Shown: positions 7,385 to 17,213 of the stretch, piece after piece
Layout: the number at the start of each line of letters is the position of its first letter
Position numbering within the stretch: position 1 is the stretch's first letter
Assembly (NCBI GenBank): GCA_031277685.1
Contig: JAITLV010000215.1
Span: forward strand, 1-32,207
From: Sphingobacterium sp.
GTDB lineage: Bacteria > Bacteroidota > Bacteroidia > Sphingobacteriales > Sphingobacteriaceae
DNA length: 32,207 bases
Direction of reading: 5' to 3'
Notes under the pieces: model-generated
The model's input: only the letters and a program-made list of their open reading frames with translations
Told to the model about the DNA's origin: nothing
Databases searched by the model: none
Position numbers and translations under genes: made by a program

Positions 7385-10300
7385 ATGAATAATAAAAATC
7401 GTGACAGTCAAAAAAATATTGACAGTAATAAACCTAATGTTAAACTTCCTTACCGCTCCCTTTCACCTATAAATTCTGCGGATCCTGACGGGAATTATTG
7501 TGCAGCGCTATCGTGGGCATTAAAGAATCGTAAGAAAAATGATATAAAAAATATTGCACTTACTGGACCATTCGGATCCGGCAAAAGTAGTATCCTCAAG
7601 ACATTTGAAGATAATAACGAAGATCCAAATCTTATTTTCTTAAATATATCTTTAGCTACATTCAAAGACGAGAAATACCAAAATTCTAATAATTCAAAAG
7701 AATTAGATGTCCAATCTGAATTGAGAGAAAAAAACTCTCAAGATTCTAATCTGCTCCGTTTAATTGAACTCAGTATTCTTCAGCAAATCTTCTACCATGA
7801 AGAAGATGATACTATCCCTGATACGCGGTTTAAAAAAACGAGAAATTTCTCAGATAAGAAAATAACAGCAATTTCTGTATCGATTTTAATATTTTCTTTT
7901 GCACTGATAAATCAGCTCTTTCCAAATTTATTTCAAGAAAAACTTCGTGCCTCTTTTCCTATTTGGCTGGAATATTCCATCCATTATTTGACACTCGCAA
8001 TTGTTATAGTATTTAGTTTCTATTTTTTATGGTGCTCGATAAGACCCCTTCGAAGTATAAGACTCAAAAAGTTCAACTTTCAGGATGTCGAATTTGGAGT
8101 GGATGATAATGTTAGTAAGTCCATCCTCAATGATCATCTTGATGAAATTCTATACTTTTTTGAAGTCACAGATTATTCAGTTGTCGTGATCGAAGATTTA
8201 GACCGTTTCGAACAAACTGAAATATTTACAAAGCTTCGAGAACTCAATCACTTAATTAATTATTCAAAAAAAATAAAACAAAACGTCACATTTATTTATG
8301 CTGTGCGCGATGACATGTTCCAAGATAAAGACCGCACAAAATTCTTCGATTTTATAATTCCTGTTATCCCTATTATAAACTCATCCAACTCAAATGAAAT
8401 TTTAAGAAAGATAAAAGATGAGAACAATTATAATATTAAGGAAGACCTTCTAGACGATATATCACTTTTCGTGGATGATATGCGTTTACTCTACAATATT
8501 ATGAACGAATTTCACCTTTATCAGATGCAACTGAATATGTTGAACCAAAATAGTATGCTCGCTATGATCGTTTACAAAAATATATATCCAGATGATTTTG
8601 TCGCACTTAGCAACGGTGAGGGTCAACTATTTGAAATAATGGAAAGCAAACCTTTGATTGTAAAAGAAAAAGTAGAGAAAATAGACCTTTTAATCCAAGA
8701 AATAAAAGAGCAAATAAAAGAAATAGAATCAGTTACAATAAAAAAAGAAAACGAATTACGCAAACTATATATATTTGAATACCTCAATAAATATCCTCAA
8801 GCTAAGAGATTCCGAATCAATAACGCAGATCTAACCTTTTCCCAGGTAATTCAACCTCAATTCTTTGAATCGTTTAGAAATGGTGAGGTTGAATACTACT
8901 ATCAAACCACTTATCAAGAAGCTTTAACGAGCTTACAAGCCTCATTTGAAGAGATTGAAAAACTAGTGGATCCGGAATTAGATTACAAACACCGACTCAA
9001 TTTAATCTCCGACTCAAATGGTAAAAAAGCAGAAGAACTTAAATTGGAAATTGTAAAACTTGAAGAACAAAAAATGCAAGTAAGAAATACTCCCATGAAA
9101 CTGTTACTGCAGGATTATTCGGTAAAAACTGATTCAATAAAACAACAGCAGTTAATCAATATACTTTTAAGAGCTGGATATATTGATGAAAGCTACTTGG
9201 ATTATGTGACAATTTTTTACGAAGGAAGCATATCAAGAATTGATAAAGAATTTCTAATAAATATAAAAGCCCATATCAAAACTAATTTTGAGGTGAAATT
9301 AATTAAGATGGCTAAATTGGTAGATAAAATACCCTATATAGAATATGACCAGGAATTTGTTCTGAATTACTCATTCCTGGACTTTTTGTTCTCTAAATCT
9401 TCCTACAAATCTCATCGGAAAAGAATCCTTCGTACATTGAGTAACGAATCCGACCCCAGTTGGGAATTTATTAATGGCTACATAGATATTTCAAATTACC
9501 AAGAAAAGTTTCTAAAAGAAATCTGCTCATCCTGGCCAAAAATTTGGGATTACATAACGACAAAAACAACATTAACGGAAGAACGTATAAATTATTTCTT
9601 AAAGCTAATCCTTAGCAATCTCGATATTGCATCAATACAGGAAATTGCTGCGAGTACAAAATTAAAGTCTTACATTGAGAATTACCCAAAATTCCTAAAT
9701 CTTCTAGAAGATTTTAAAAAATCAGATGAAATTATCTATAAGCTTAAGATCAAATTCAATAAAATTGACTTTGCAGAATCTCCTAAATATTTGATAGATG
9801 AGGTGCTAAACGGGAATCATTATGTTATAACAAAATCAATGCTCAAAGATATCTTAGAATACAACAATGTATATTTAGAAGAGGAATTTACGACTAAAAA
9901 TTACTCCTATTTAAAAGCAAATGCACCTAAAGAGGTAATAGAATATATTGATAAAAATATTGAAAATTATTTTGAGAAAGTCTGGTACCTACTTCCAAAA
10001 AATGTAAATGAAGAAGAAGAGTTTCTGATAGCTTTTTTAAATAATGAACAAATTCACAAAGATCACGCTGATATAATTATAAAGAATACAGAAACGAAAA
10101 TCTCAGAATTAAATAAAGTAAGAAAGGAACTTTTTAGTTTACTATTAAACAGCAATAAAGTATTACCAACTTGGGATAATGTCACAGAATTCTTTTTGGA
10201 CTCTGAAAACGAAATTGATGAAGTTTTATTTAAATATCTATCTATGGATATAAACCATAAATTACTGTCAGAAATATACCTAAACAGTTCTGAGCCAAAA

Positions 10301-11029
10301 TACGATAGGGAGGTTCTAGAGGAATTAGCTTACAGTATCTCCCAAAACAACAGTTTTAGCGATGAAACATATTCAGACCTAATTAAGGCTATACCTTATA
10401 CATATGATAATGCCGACTTTTTATGGGGGCTCTCAGAAGAAAAAGTCGCTCTTTTAATCAAAATGAATAGATTGAGTTATAATATTGAGAACTATGCGAT
10501 TTTACAGGAAATGGCTAATGACCAACATATTCATTTAGCTGAAAGAAAGCCTGAAATTATGATACCTGAAATAATTCAATTTGATATTGAAACAAGAGAG
10601 GCTACTCTGATATTAAGATCATCAAAATTCAGCTCACAAAATAAAAGTGCTGTGATTGATTCAATGTCTGAAGAGGTAATATTCACAGATATTTCACTAC
10701 TAAAAGCAATACTAAGTTGTTCACTTGCAGAAAATGATTTTAAAGTTTCTGAGTCAATTATAGAACGGCTCTTAAAATCAAAACTAGATATCGCTCCAAG
10801 TATCAGACTATACAATCAAAATTCCAAAAATTTAGATAAACAACAAGTTATAAAAATAATTGAAACCTGGCCAGAACCTTATAGTGAGCTGCTCATAAAC
10901 GGAAAGCGTCCTCTTATTCCAGATACATTAGATAATAGAACTCTACTAAGAAGCCTTGTATCAATAGGATTAATTTCTAAAATGAAAGAAGAAAGCAAAG
11001 GTTTGAGAGTAAGTACCTTTCTTAAGTAA
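7385..11029 (+). CDS. YobI-type membrane P-loop NTPase (KAP/STAND-like), 1214 aa
   Basis: Large NTPase of the YobI-like group. Walker A is GPFGSGKSS (residues 61-69). Two hydrophobic helices lie at about 160-178 and 200-222, inserted in the NTPase domain as in KAP-type ATPases. Walker B is VVVIEDLDRFE (about 266-276). The stretch after it (IYAVRDDMF, KFFDFIIPVIPIINSSNS) is characteristic of the YobI group. A charged coiled-coil segment follows (about 430-460), then some 750 residues of helical, repeat-like sequence without a known catalytic motif, plausibly a sensor arm. No nuclease, TIR or protease motif is seen. It stands alone on its strand with about 190 bp to the next gene. The base composition is very A/T-rich. 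Such NTPases frequently lie in defence islands, but a defence role here is inferred from context. Confidence 0.85.
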   Translation: MNNKNRDSQKNIDSNKPNVKLPYRSLSPINSADPDGNYCAALSWALKNRKKNDIKNIALTGPFGSGKSSILKTFEDNNEDPNLIFLNISLATFKDEKYQNSNNSKELDVQSELREKNSQDSNLLRLIELSILQQIFYHEEDDTIPDTRFKKTRNFSDKKITAISVSILIFSFALINQLFPNLFQEKLRASFPIWLEYSIHYLTLAIVIVFSFYFLWCSIRPLRSIRLKKFNFQDVEFGVDDNVSKSILNDHLDEILYFFEVTDYSVVVIEDLDRFEQTEIFTKLRELNHLINYSKKIKQNVTFIYAVRDDMFQDKDRTKFFDFIIPVIPIINSSNSNEILRKIKDENNYNIKEDLLDDISLFVDDMRLLYNIMNEFHLYQMQLNMLNQNSMLAMIVYKNIYPDDFVALSNGEGQLFEIMESKPLIVKEKVEKIDLLIQEIKEQIKEIESVTIKKENELRKLYIFEYLNKYPQAKRFRINNADLTFSQVIQPQFFESFRNGEVEYYYQTTYQEALTSLQASFEEIEKLVDPELDYKHRLNLISDSNGKKAEELKLEIVKLEEQKMQVRNTPMKLLLQDYSVKTDSIKQQQLINILLRAGYIDESYLDYVTIFYEGSISRIDKEFLINIKAHIKTNFEVKLIKMAKLVDKIPYIEYDQEFVLNYSFLDFLFSKSSYKSHRKRILRTLSNESDPSWEFINGYIDISNYQEKFLKEICSSWPKIWDYITTKTTLTEERINYFLKLILSNLDIASIQEIAASTKLKSYIENYPKFLNLLEDFKKSDEIIYKLKIKFNKIDFAESPKYLIDEVLNGNHYVITKSMLKDILEYNNVYLEEEFTTKNYSYLKANAPKEVIEYIDKNIENYFEKVWYLLPKNVNEEEEFLIAFLNNEQIHKDHADIIIKNTETKISELNKVRKELFSLLLNSNKVLPTWDNVTEFFLDSENEIDEVLFKYLSMDINHKLLSEIYLNSSEPKYDREVLEELAYSISQNNSFSDETYSDLIKAIPYTYDNADFLWGLSEEKVALLIKMNRLSYNIENYAILQEMANDQHIHLAERKPEIMIPEIIQFDIETREATLILRSSKFSSQNKSAVIDSMSEEVIFTDISLLKAILSCSLAENDFKVSESIIERLLKSKLDIAPSIRLYNQNSKNLDKQQVIKIIETWPEPYSELLINGKRPLIPDTLDNRTLLRSLVSIGLISKMKEESKGLRVSTFLK

Positions 11030-11224
11030 ATTTTAGAACCGAAAAAGGAAAAGTCCGAAGCAAATAATAATTGATCTTACAAATGTCTAGCGTATGTGTT
11101 TCACACTATTGTAGCACATAAAGAATTTTCTTTGTACAAATAAATAACTTAAATTAGTAGAATGGTAAAATGCCTGCTTATGGCTATTCTTTTCGTTAGT
11201 TGAATACCAAATCAATAATTGCCA
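11030..11224 (+). promoter_or_regulatory. Intergenic region with hairpin and palindrome before the OLD/helicase pair
   Basis: TATGTG (11093-11098) pairs with CACATA (11115-11120), a weak hairpin followed by AAGAATTTTCTTT that could end the NTPase transcript. TTTGTACAAA at 11131-11140 is a perfect 10-bp palindrome and could be an operator or contain a TTTG promoter box. Nothing else is evident. Confidence 0.25.
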
Positions 11225-12961
11225 ATGTCAAAAATCGTAAAATTAGAAATACAGAATTTTCGTTGTATTGAAAATCTCTCATTGGATTTTCCTAATGATC
11301 AAAATCTAATATGCCTTATTGGTCGTGGGGACAGTGGTAAAACAACAATCTTGGAAGCTATCTCAGCAGTTCTATCATCAACATGGAATCTAACATTTCA
11401 CGATACCGATTTTCACAATGTGAACTATTATAATCCAATTCAAATCACAGCTCACATTGCTGGTATTCCCGTAAAATTGCTTTCCGAACACAAGTTTGGG
11501 CTAAACATAAGAGCGTTCAACAAACAAAATTCAGAAATAAGCGATGACATCTTAGTCCTCGAGAATCCTGAACACTGGGAACCGTTGTTATCAATAAGAT
11601 TATCAGTTGATAAACATTTGGAGCCAAACTGGCATATCATCAATGAACGCGTGCAAGACGACAAACCTATCTCTGCCGCAGAAAGAGCGCTACTTAACTG
11701 TTACATGGTGTCTGATAACATTGATAGACATTTTTCATGGAACAAAGGCAACCCGCTTTATTCTCTTTTAAAAAATGCAGAACTACAGTCAGAAGATGAT
11801 AATGAAAACAGTATTGTTTTAGAATCACTCAGATCAGCCAAAATTAAAATCGATGAGCATGGATTTGAAAAACTTATCGAAGTGACCAATTTGGTAAAAT
11901 TACAAGCAGCAGGTCTAGGCTTAAACATTGAAAAAACCCGTACAACTCTCGACTTTAAAGAGCTATCTATACGAGACAACCGGATTAGTTTGCATGATGA
12001 CAAAATACCTTTTCGATTGAAAGGTAAGGGGTCAAAAAGGTTAGCATCTCTGGCAATACAATCCATTCTAGTTAAACACGGTGGAATAATGCTTGTTGAT
12101 GAAATTGAACAGGGTTTAGAACCAGATCGTGCGAAACAACTCATTAGGGAGTTGAGCGACAATGGAAAAGGACAAGTCTTTATCACAACCCATTCTAGAG
12201 AAGTAATAACCGAACTAACTGTTGGATCCCTTGTATTGATACTAAAGGACAATACAAACTCTAGGATTGAGGGAAGAAAACTCCCTCATATAGCGTCTTT
12301 ACAGGCTGTTGTAAGAGCTTGCCCAGATGCATTTTTTGCAAAGAAAATAATTGTTTGTGAAGGAGCTACAGAGATAGGAATCATGAGGGCTTTGGATAAG
12401 TATAGAAAACAGATCGGCAAAGAACAAATGTCTTTCAAAGACTGTGCTTACATTGATGGTGGGGGAAGAAATTTAACAGAGCGCGTCCAAGGGATAAAAA
12501 ATGTAAATCTGGAACCAGTAATATTTTGTGATTCGGATGATGCAGCTGTTAATCAGGAAAAGGGAGCTTTAAGGGCCGCAGGAATAAATTTGTTTGACTG
12601 TGACGAAGGGAAATGGCTCGAAGCACAGATATTTCAAGATTTACCTTGGGCTGCAGTAAAAGAATTGGTCGCGTATGCGCTAGATGTTCATACGAACAGA
12701 GACAAGACTGCCCTCTATGCATCAATTAGAGCACAATATCCAAGAGGTTTTGAGTTTTCTGAAAATTGGTTAGATGAAGACACGGAGGTATTAAGAACGG
12801 CATTATCAAAATCTTCTGCCAAAAGCGGTAATGGTTGGTTCAAACGTGTAGATCATGGGGAGTTTTTAGGATCGACTATATTTAAGTACTTTGAGCAAAT
12901 GGATGAACAGGCAAAATTGAGGCAAAATTTAGAAGGTATAATAAACTGGATAGATAACTAA
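11225..12961 (+). CDS. OLD-family ATPase/TOPRIM nuclease, Gabija GajA-like
   Basis: ATP-regulated DNA nuclease with an ABC/SMC-type ATPase followed by a TOPRIM domain. Walker A is GRGDSGKTT (residues 33-41), Walker B is MLVDEIEQGLE (about 289-299), and the switch motif is ITTHSRE (about 320). TOPRIM motifs are IIVCEGATE (catalytic Glu near 379), AYIDGGGRN and FCDSDDA (about 434-440). Length (578 aa) and the helicase gene overlapping its stop match class 2 OLD proteins such as GajA of Gabija. The ATG at 11225 is chosen over an in-frame TTG six bases upstream because the beta-strand MSKIVKLEIQNFRCI is the normal family start. In Gabija the ATPase senses nucleotide depletion and the TOPRIM domain nicks DNA; transfer of that mechanism here is inference. 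Confidence 0.88.
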   Translation: MSKIVKLEIQNFRCIENLSLDFPNDQNLICLIGRGDSGKTTILEAISAVLSSTWNLTFHDTDFHNVNYYNPIQITAHIAGIPVKLLSEHKFGLNIRAFNKQNSEISDDILVLENPEHWEPLLSIRLSVDKHLEPNWHIINERVQDDKPISAAERALLNCYMVSDNIDRHFSWNKGNPLYSLLKNAELQSEDDNENSIVLESLRSAKIKIDEHGFEKLIEVTNLVKLQAAGLGLNIEKTRTTLDFKELSIRDNRISLHDDKIPFRLKGKGSKRLASLAIQSILVKHGGIMLVDEIEQGLEPDRAKQLIRELSDNGKGQVFITTHSREVITELTVGSLVLILKDNTNSRIEGRKLPHIASLQAVVRACPDAFFAKKIIVCEGATEIGIMRALDKYRKQIGKEQMSFKDCAYIDGGGRNLTERVQGIKNVNLEPVIFCDSDDAAVNQEKGALRAAGINLFDCDEGKWLEAQIFQDLPWAAVKELVAYALDVHTNRDKTALYASIRAQYPRGFEFSENWLDEDTEVLRTALSKSSAKSGNGWFKRVDHGEFLGSTIFKYFEQMDEQAKLRQNLEGIINWIDN

Positions 12962-14451
12962 TGGATTACCAGTCATTTGTTTCACAAAATAAAGCTTTAC
13001 TTATTTCTCCTGCTGGATACGGAAAAACTCACACAATAGTTGAGAGTTTAAAGCATACTGAAGGCACGCAGCTAATTCTTACACATACACATGCAGGTGT
13101 TGGCTCAATAAAAGAAAAAATTAAAGCGGAGAACATACCAGCTCGGCAATTTCACGTAGAAACAATAAGCAGCTTTTGTCAAAAATATGTTCAAAGCTTT
13201 TATATAGGCAAGGATATCCCAGACCAAGAAGATAAACTCTATCATACTTTTGTTCTTGAAAAAGCTTGTACATTATTTAAATCGCATCTATTACAAAGCA
13301 TAATTAAAAGTACCTACAAAGGGCTTTTTGTAGATGAATATCAAGATTGCACAAAAAAACAACATGATATTATGATGGTGTTATCAGATCTAATTCCTAC
13401 GAGGATTCTCGGCGATCCGCTGCAAAGTATATTCGATTTTAATGGTGATCTGGTTGATTTTAACACTGATCTATCTGATTTTGTTGCATACCCAGAATTA
13501 GATGTTCCTAATAGATGGTATAGGCATGGATACAATATTCTAGGAGATGTTATTAAGGGTTATCGCAAGAACCTAATTAATAGAGAACCAATCATTCTTA
13601 ATGAAGACGTACCTAATGGCGTTCATGTCATTCAAATACAGGACGGAGATTTATTCTCTCCTAAGAGCAATTACAGTACAAATCTTCGAGCGATCATTAC
13701 AAATCGTCGGAATAATCCAATATTGGAAAGTCTTCTAATCCTTGTTCCAGAATATACAGGGGTATCACAAGCAGGTACAAGAAACTATGGCACAATTTCA
13801 GACCGTGTAAATTTAAAAAATAGGATAGACTTCGGTAACCAATTAACACTTTTAGAAGCAATAGATGATAGTTCATTCTATAGTATTTCTCGTACTGCTG
13901 ACGTTTTAATCTCTGGTATTAATAGAGCTATAAAGAAGATCAATAGAATTAAGCGTGATATTTTGATCCCTATTTTTAAAAAAACTGAAATAGATCGATG
14001 GTTTTTGGATAACGCTTTTAAGACGAAGAGATTGGATGCAGATAGAGAGAAATCTGTAAAGGTGCAACTGAGATTTAGCACTTTTTTAGAAGCTCCAAAC
14101 GCATGTAATCTATTAGCGCTAGTAACTGAAGCCAAATTCCAATTTGGATTGAGACAAAAAAGAGAGGCGATTTATAGAAGCTTTTTGACTTCACTTAAAC
14201 AATCGACGTACGATAATATTTCTGTTTATGAAGCGATGAAAAATAACAGAAACCAAATAAGGATCGTCGGCAGGAAGGTTCAGGGGAAATGTATTGGGAC
14301 AACACTACTTACAAAAGGTCTTGAGTTTGATACCGTCGTGCTTCTTGATGCTCATAAATTTGACAGCCCTCAACACTTATATGTTGCTTTATCGCGCTGC
14401 TGTAAGAAGCTTATCATCTTCACGAACAATCTTCAGCTTAGCCCTTACTAA
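12961..14451 (+). CDS. UvrD/PcrA-like superfamily 1 helicase, Gabija GajB-like
   Basis: Superfamily 1A helicase partner of the OLD nuclease. Motif I is SPAGYGKTHT (Walker A, residues 16-25), motif II is VDEYQD (124-129), motif III is GDPLQSIF (151-158), motif V region is GLEFDTVVLL (from 454) and motif VI is VALSRC (from 475). At 496 aa it is shorter than UvrD (about 720) and lacks much of the 1B/2B insertions, as GajB does. Its ATG shares one base with the nuclease stop codon (TAATG at 12959-12963), so the two are translationally coupled and probably made in fixed proportion. A non-Gabija OLD-helicase pair remains possible because I cannot align it to reference proteins. Confidence 0.88.
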   Translation: MDYQSFVSQNKALLISPAGYGKTHTIVESLKHTEGTQLILTHTHAGVGSIKEKIKAENIPARQFHVETISSFCQKYVQSFYIGKDIPDQEDKLYHTFVLEKACTLFKSHLLQSIIKSTYKGLFVDEYQDCTKKQHDIMMVLSDLIPTRILGDPLQSIFDFNGDLVDFNTDLSDFVAYPELDVPNRWYRHGYNILGDVIKGYRKNLINREPIILNEDVPNGVHVIQIQDGDLFSPKSNYSTNLRAIITNRRNNPILESLLILVPEYTGVSQAGTRNYGTISDRVNLKNRIDFGNQLTLLEAIDDSSFYSISRTADVLISGINRAIKKINRIKRDILIPIFKKTEIDRWFLDNAFKTKRLDADREKSVKVQLRFSTFLEAPNACNLLALVTEAKFQFGLRQKREAIYRSFLTSLKQSTYDNISVYEAMKNNRNQIRIVGRKVQGKCIGTTLLTKGLEFDTVVLLDAHKFDSPQHLYVALSRCCKKLIIFTNNLQLSPY

Positions 14452-14504
14452 TGTGCTTTACTTTAGCTATTTAAGATGGAAAAGGGTGTAATATCTATAT
14501 TAGC

Positions 14505-16286
14505 TCACGCATGAACTTCTTTTAAACCAACAATTTGAGCTATCGTATTTGGTATCTCGAATACACTACTTATTCTTAACTCTACCATATTTCCTAAGTA
14601 TATAGGATTCTTTAAGATATCTAAAACATCTCCCTCGAAAATATAATGAGGTTTAGATAGTTCCAGAACATGTTTCCGAAATTTCTCATATTGAGAAGTT
14701 GTTTTGAACTTTATTGAGTAATAATCTCTTTCTAACTTATAATAATTTATGTTCCACTGTTTTTGAAATTCTGAAAGAATGATATGTATTTCTTCTTCCT
14801 TCTCTAAATAGAATTTATCCAAAAGGCCATCACCGTCGTCATTAAATTTATAGTGCTGCGCATGATCCCAGTGAATAAAAATGTGCTCTTCAAAATTAAG
14901 CTTAAACGTCCCTGCCAATCCGCTGAAACCATTTAAAAAAAACTCTAAATTTTTATTTATTCCATACCTTAAAGCAGATACAATATACAAAATTGGAGCG
15001 TCCAGTAGTCTATGTTCCGCTCTCTTAATTTCTTCGTCAATATCATTTAAAATTTCTTGACAATGATAATCAGAACAAGAAGAGAAGTATTTTAATACTT
15101 TACCTGATAAATCTAATAATGACCAACCATATTCATTTAGATCGTATTTGTTTAACAATTCATTCATCCTGCTATAAAGTAATTTATGCTCAGAGTTATT
15201 TTTCAGGTCCAGAGGCACATACCAATTATTTGCGCGATAAATATTACTCTCATATTCGAACTTTCCCTTACACAATGCAAAAATCTGCTCTTGAACATAT
15301 AAATTAAATAAAAGATCGTCAACAGAATATGTTATTTTCATATGCCAATTGTGATTATAAGATCTTAACTGTTGATCAGTTATTTTATGCAGCACATATT
15401 TTCCAAATAGAATATCGTGGCTTGCCCTTTTTAAAATTTGGTTTAGTAAGGATCTGCCAACGGTCATAGGGGCCATATCCTCCTTAAGGTAAAATTCTAC
15501 TTCATCAATTTCATGTTTTATTTTTTTGTAAAGAAACTTTAATTGTGCCTCGACTGTTTCTATATTATACCTCTCCTCAGGCCTTTGACGTATCATATTT
15601 TCAACAAGAGTATCTATTTCAAAATAAAGAGGATAAAAATCGGCTATTAATCTAAAGCGTGAGCCAGCAGGATTTTGCTTTGTAAAACACTCATTTATAA
15701 CTAAACCTAAAGCATAAATGTCAGCTGCTTTATCAATATTTTTCGCATTGTTTTTCAACTTTTGCTCAGGAGCCATATAATTACGGTTCGCTAGCCAGTC
15801 ACCTTTTTTTGTATGATGGTAGTCTTTAAAATGAGCTATACCAAAATCTGCTAACACTAGTTCGTTTCCTTCAATAAGGATATTTTCTGGTTTAATATCC
15901 CTATGAAGCACTCCCTTTTTATGAATAAATTTTACTGCGTTGCAAAGTTTTAAAATATACTTTATTAAGGTATCAACATCGGTTTCTGAATTAATTACAT
16001 CCCTTAGTGTTTTTGAATAATGGGGCATTATATAACATGATTTATCATTATAAATACCCTCAGAGATTACTTTCACAATATTTTTATGAACCGTATTCTT
16101 ACAGAATAATATTTCACTTTTAAAGCGTGCTACTTTGTCAGAACTTTCTGAATTGATATACTTAACAGCAAAATTAGTTCCATTGGATTCTGCTGTCCAA
16201 ACGGTACCAGAACCACCACTACCCTTTTGTTCTTTGAGTTTATATTTGATCTCGTCAAATTCAATGACATCGTTTTTTTTAAACAT
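14505..16286 (-). CDS. Hanks-type Ser/Thr protein kinase with unknown C-terminal half
   Basis: Soluble eukaryotic-like kinase, apparently complete and active: glycine loop GSGGSGTV (22-29), lysine Lys42 in FAVKY, helix-C Glu58, catalytic loop HRDIKPEN (128-135), DFG 147-149, and APE 172-174. The kinase domain ends near residue 265. The remaining ~330 residues carry no transmembrane helix, PASTA, WD40 or TPR signature that I recognise and look like a dedicated sensor or effector part, with WYVPLDL and EEHIFIHWDH segments. It is the third gene, 107 bp after two coupled coiled-coil membrane genes on the same strand, and its end meets the helicase gene tail to tail with 53 bp between. Kinases in such islands can be antiphage effectors (for example Stk2), but the C-terminal half makes direct equivalence unlikely. 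Confidence 0.9.
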   Translation of the reverse strand: MFKKNDVIEFDEIKYKLKEQKGSGGSGTVWTAESNGTNFAVKYINSESSDKVARFKSEILFCKNTVHKNIVKVISEGIYNDKSCYIMPHYSKTLRDVINSETDVDTLIKYILKLCNAVKFIHKKGVLHRDIKPENILIEGNELVLADFGIAHFKDYHHTKKGDWLANRNYMAPEQKLKNNAKNIDKAADIYALGLVINECFTKQNPAGSRFRLIADFYPLYFEIDTLVENMIRQRPEERYNIETVEAQLKFLYKKIKHEIDEVEFYLKEDMAPMTVGRSLLNQILKRASHDILFGKYVLHKITDQQLRSYNHNWHMKITYSVDDLLFNLYVQEQIFALCKGKFEYESNIYRANNWYVPLDLKNNSEHKLLYSRMNELLNKYDLNEYGWSLLDLSGKVLKYFSSCSDYHCQEILNDIDEEIKRAEHRLLDAPILYIVSALRYGINKNLEFFLNGFSGLAGTFKLNFEEHIFIHWDHAQHYKFNDDGDGLLDKFYLEKEEEIHIILSEFQKQWNINYYKLERDYYSIKFKTTSQYEKFRKHVLELSKPHYIFEGDVLDILKNPIYLGNMVELRISSVFEIPNTIAQIVGLKEVHA

Positions 16287-16393
16287 GCTTTAAACTATTA
16301 TAACACTCAATTATGTATTATCTCGATTTTCAATTATATGTCTCTATTTTTGGTTGATATACCAAATCTCATAATTTAAGTGACACAAAACTC

Positions 16394-17212
16394 TTATTTA
16401 TTTATCAGTTCTAAATTCTGTTTCAAATTATCATACTCCCCTAAAAATGTGAAAAAAGTCTCCTCCAATTTGTTCGCTTCAACCGACAATTTCATTAGTT
16501 TGTTCAGCGCCGAATTGCATTCTTCCACAAAACTTTCTGTATACTCAGAATCCAATTGTGGATTGTGTAAAAACTTCGAGTTTAGAGATTTTTTAAAAAT
16601 TGTCTGTTGAAAAGTGGCGGTTTCCTTTTCTCCCTCTTTTAAAGATTGATACTGTTCTCTTATAATTTTCTTTATATCTATATAAATAGCAGATTTACGT
16701 TGTAAAATACTATTTATAAGCAGGTGGTTCCCCTGCAAAATTTGAGAAAATTCGTGGTGATAGTTTTCTACATCGCTATTTACTTTGTCAACTAATAGAT
16801 CTAATCTTATCAATGACTTGTAAGACAAATTGAAATGTTCTGTACTATCAAATCCAGCGACCAAATGCGATGTAAAATGATTCTCATAATCAAGTTTTAA
16901 AAGCAATTTTAAGGACTGCGGTCTATAGCTTAGTACTGCAGGATTAAAATTAAAATTCACGTCTTTTATCCTTTCGTATTCTCTTTCAATAGCGGGATGA
17001 ATTTTATCCAGTTCAACAATTAAAGATTGAATATTGCTTTGATATATTCTCCTTACTGAACGAGATTGGCTATTCGCCTTTTCCTCTTCTGCTTGTGCTT
17101 GCTTTTTTAGCTGATGTTTCAAGACAAAAAAAGCACCTAAAACGCCAAAGACCGAACCTATAATAGGAACCACAAAATCTTTAGCTAAATCATAGTAGGA
17201 ATGTTCTGACAT
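16394..17212 (-). CDS. N-terminally anchored coiled-coil membrane protein, 272 aa
   Basis: Unknown family. One transmembrane helix near the N-terminus (about residues 12-31, FVVPIIGSVFGVLGAFFVLK) is followed by a basic and glutamine-rich stretch and then a long, mostly helical cytoplasmic part with coiled-coil character to the C-terminus (NKLEETFFTFLGEYDNLKQNLE). There is no enzymatic motif. Its ATG lies one base after the stop of the 450-aa membrane protein gene (TAA-C-ATG), so the two are surely co-translated and probably form a complex. The layout of single TM plus cytoplasmic helical domain resembles many uncharacterised proteins found in accessory regions. Confidence 0.8.
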   Translation of the reverse strand: MSEHSYYDLAKDFVVPIIGSVFGVLGAFFVLKHQLKKQAQAEEEKANSQSRSVRRIYQSNIQSLIVELDKIHPAIEREYERIKDVNFNFNPAVLSYRPQSLKLLLKLDYENHFTSHLVAGFDSTEHFNLSYKSLIRLDLLVDKVNSDVENYHHEFSQILQGNHLLINSILQRKSAIYIDIKKIIREQYQSLKEGEKETATFQQTIFKKSLNSKFLHNPQLDSEYTESFVEECNSALNKLMKLSVEANKLEETFFTFLGEYDNLKQNLELINK

Positions 17213-17213
17213 G

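Noticed and set aside
11758..12252. 164-codon minus-strand frame opposite the OLD nuclease gene
   Set aside because: Antisense to a well-supported ATPase; Ser/Cys/Phe-rich composition of a shadow frame.
14452..14504. Terminator between the convergent helicase and kinase genes
   Set aside because: The 53-bp gap shows no convincing stem with a T-run on either strand.
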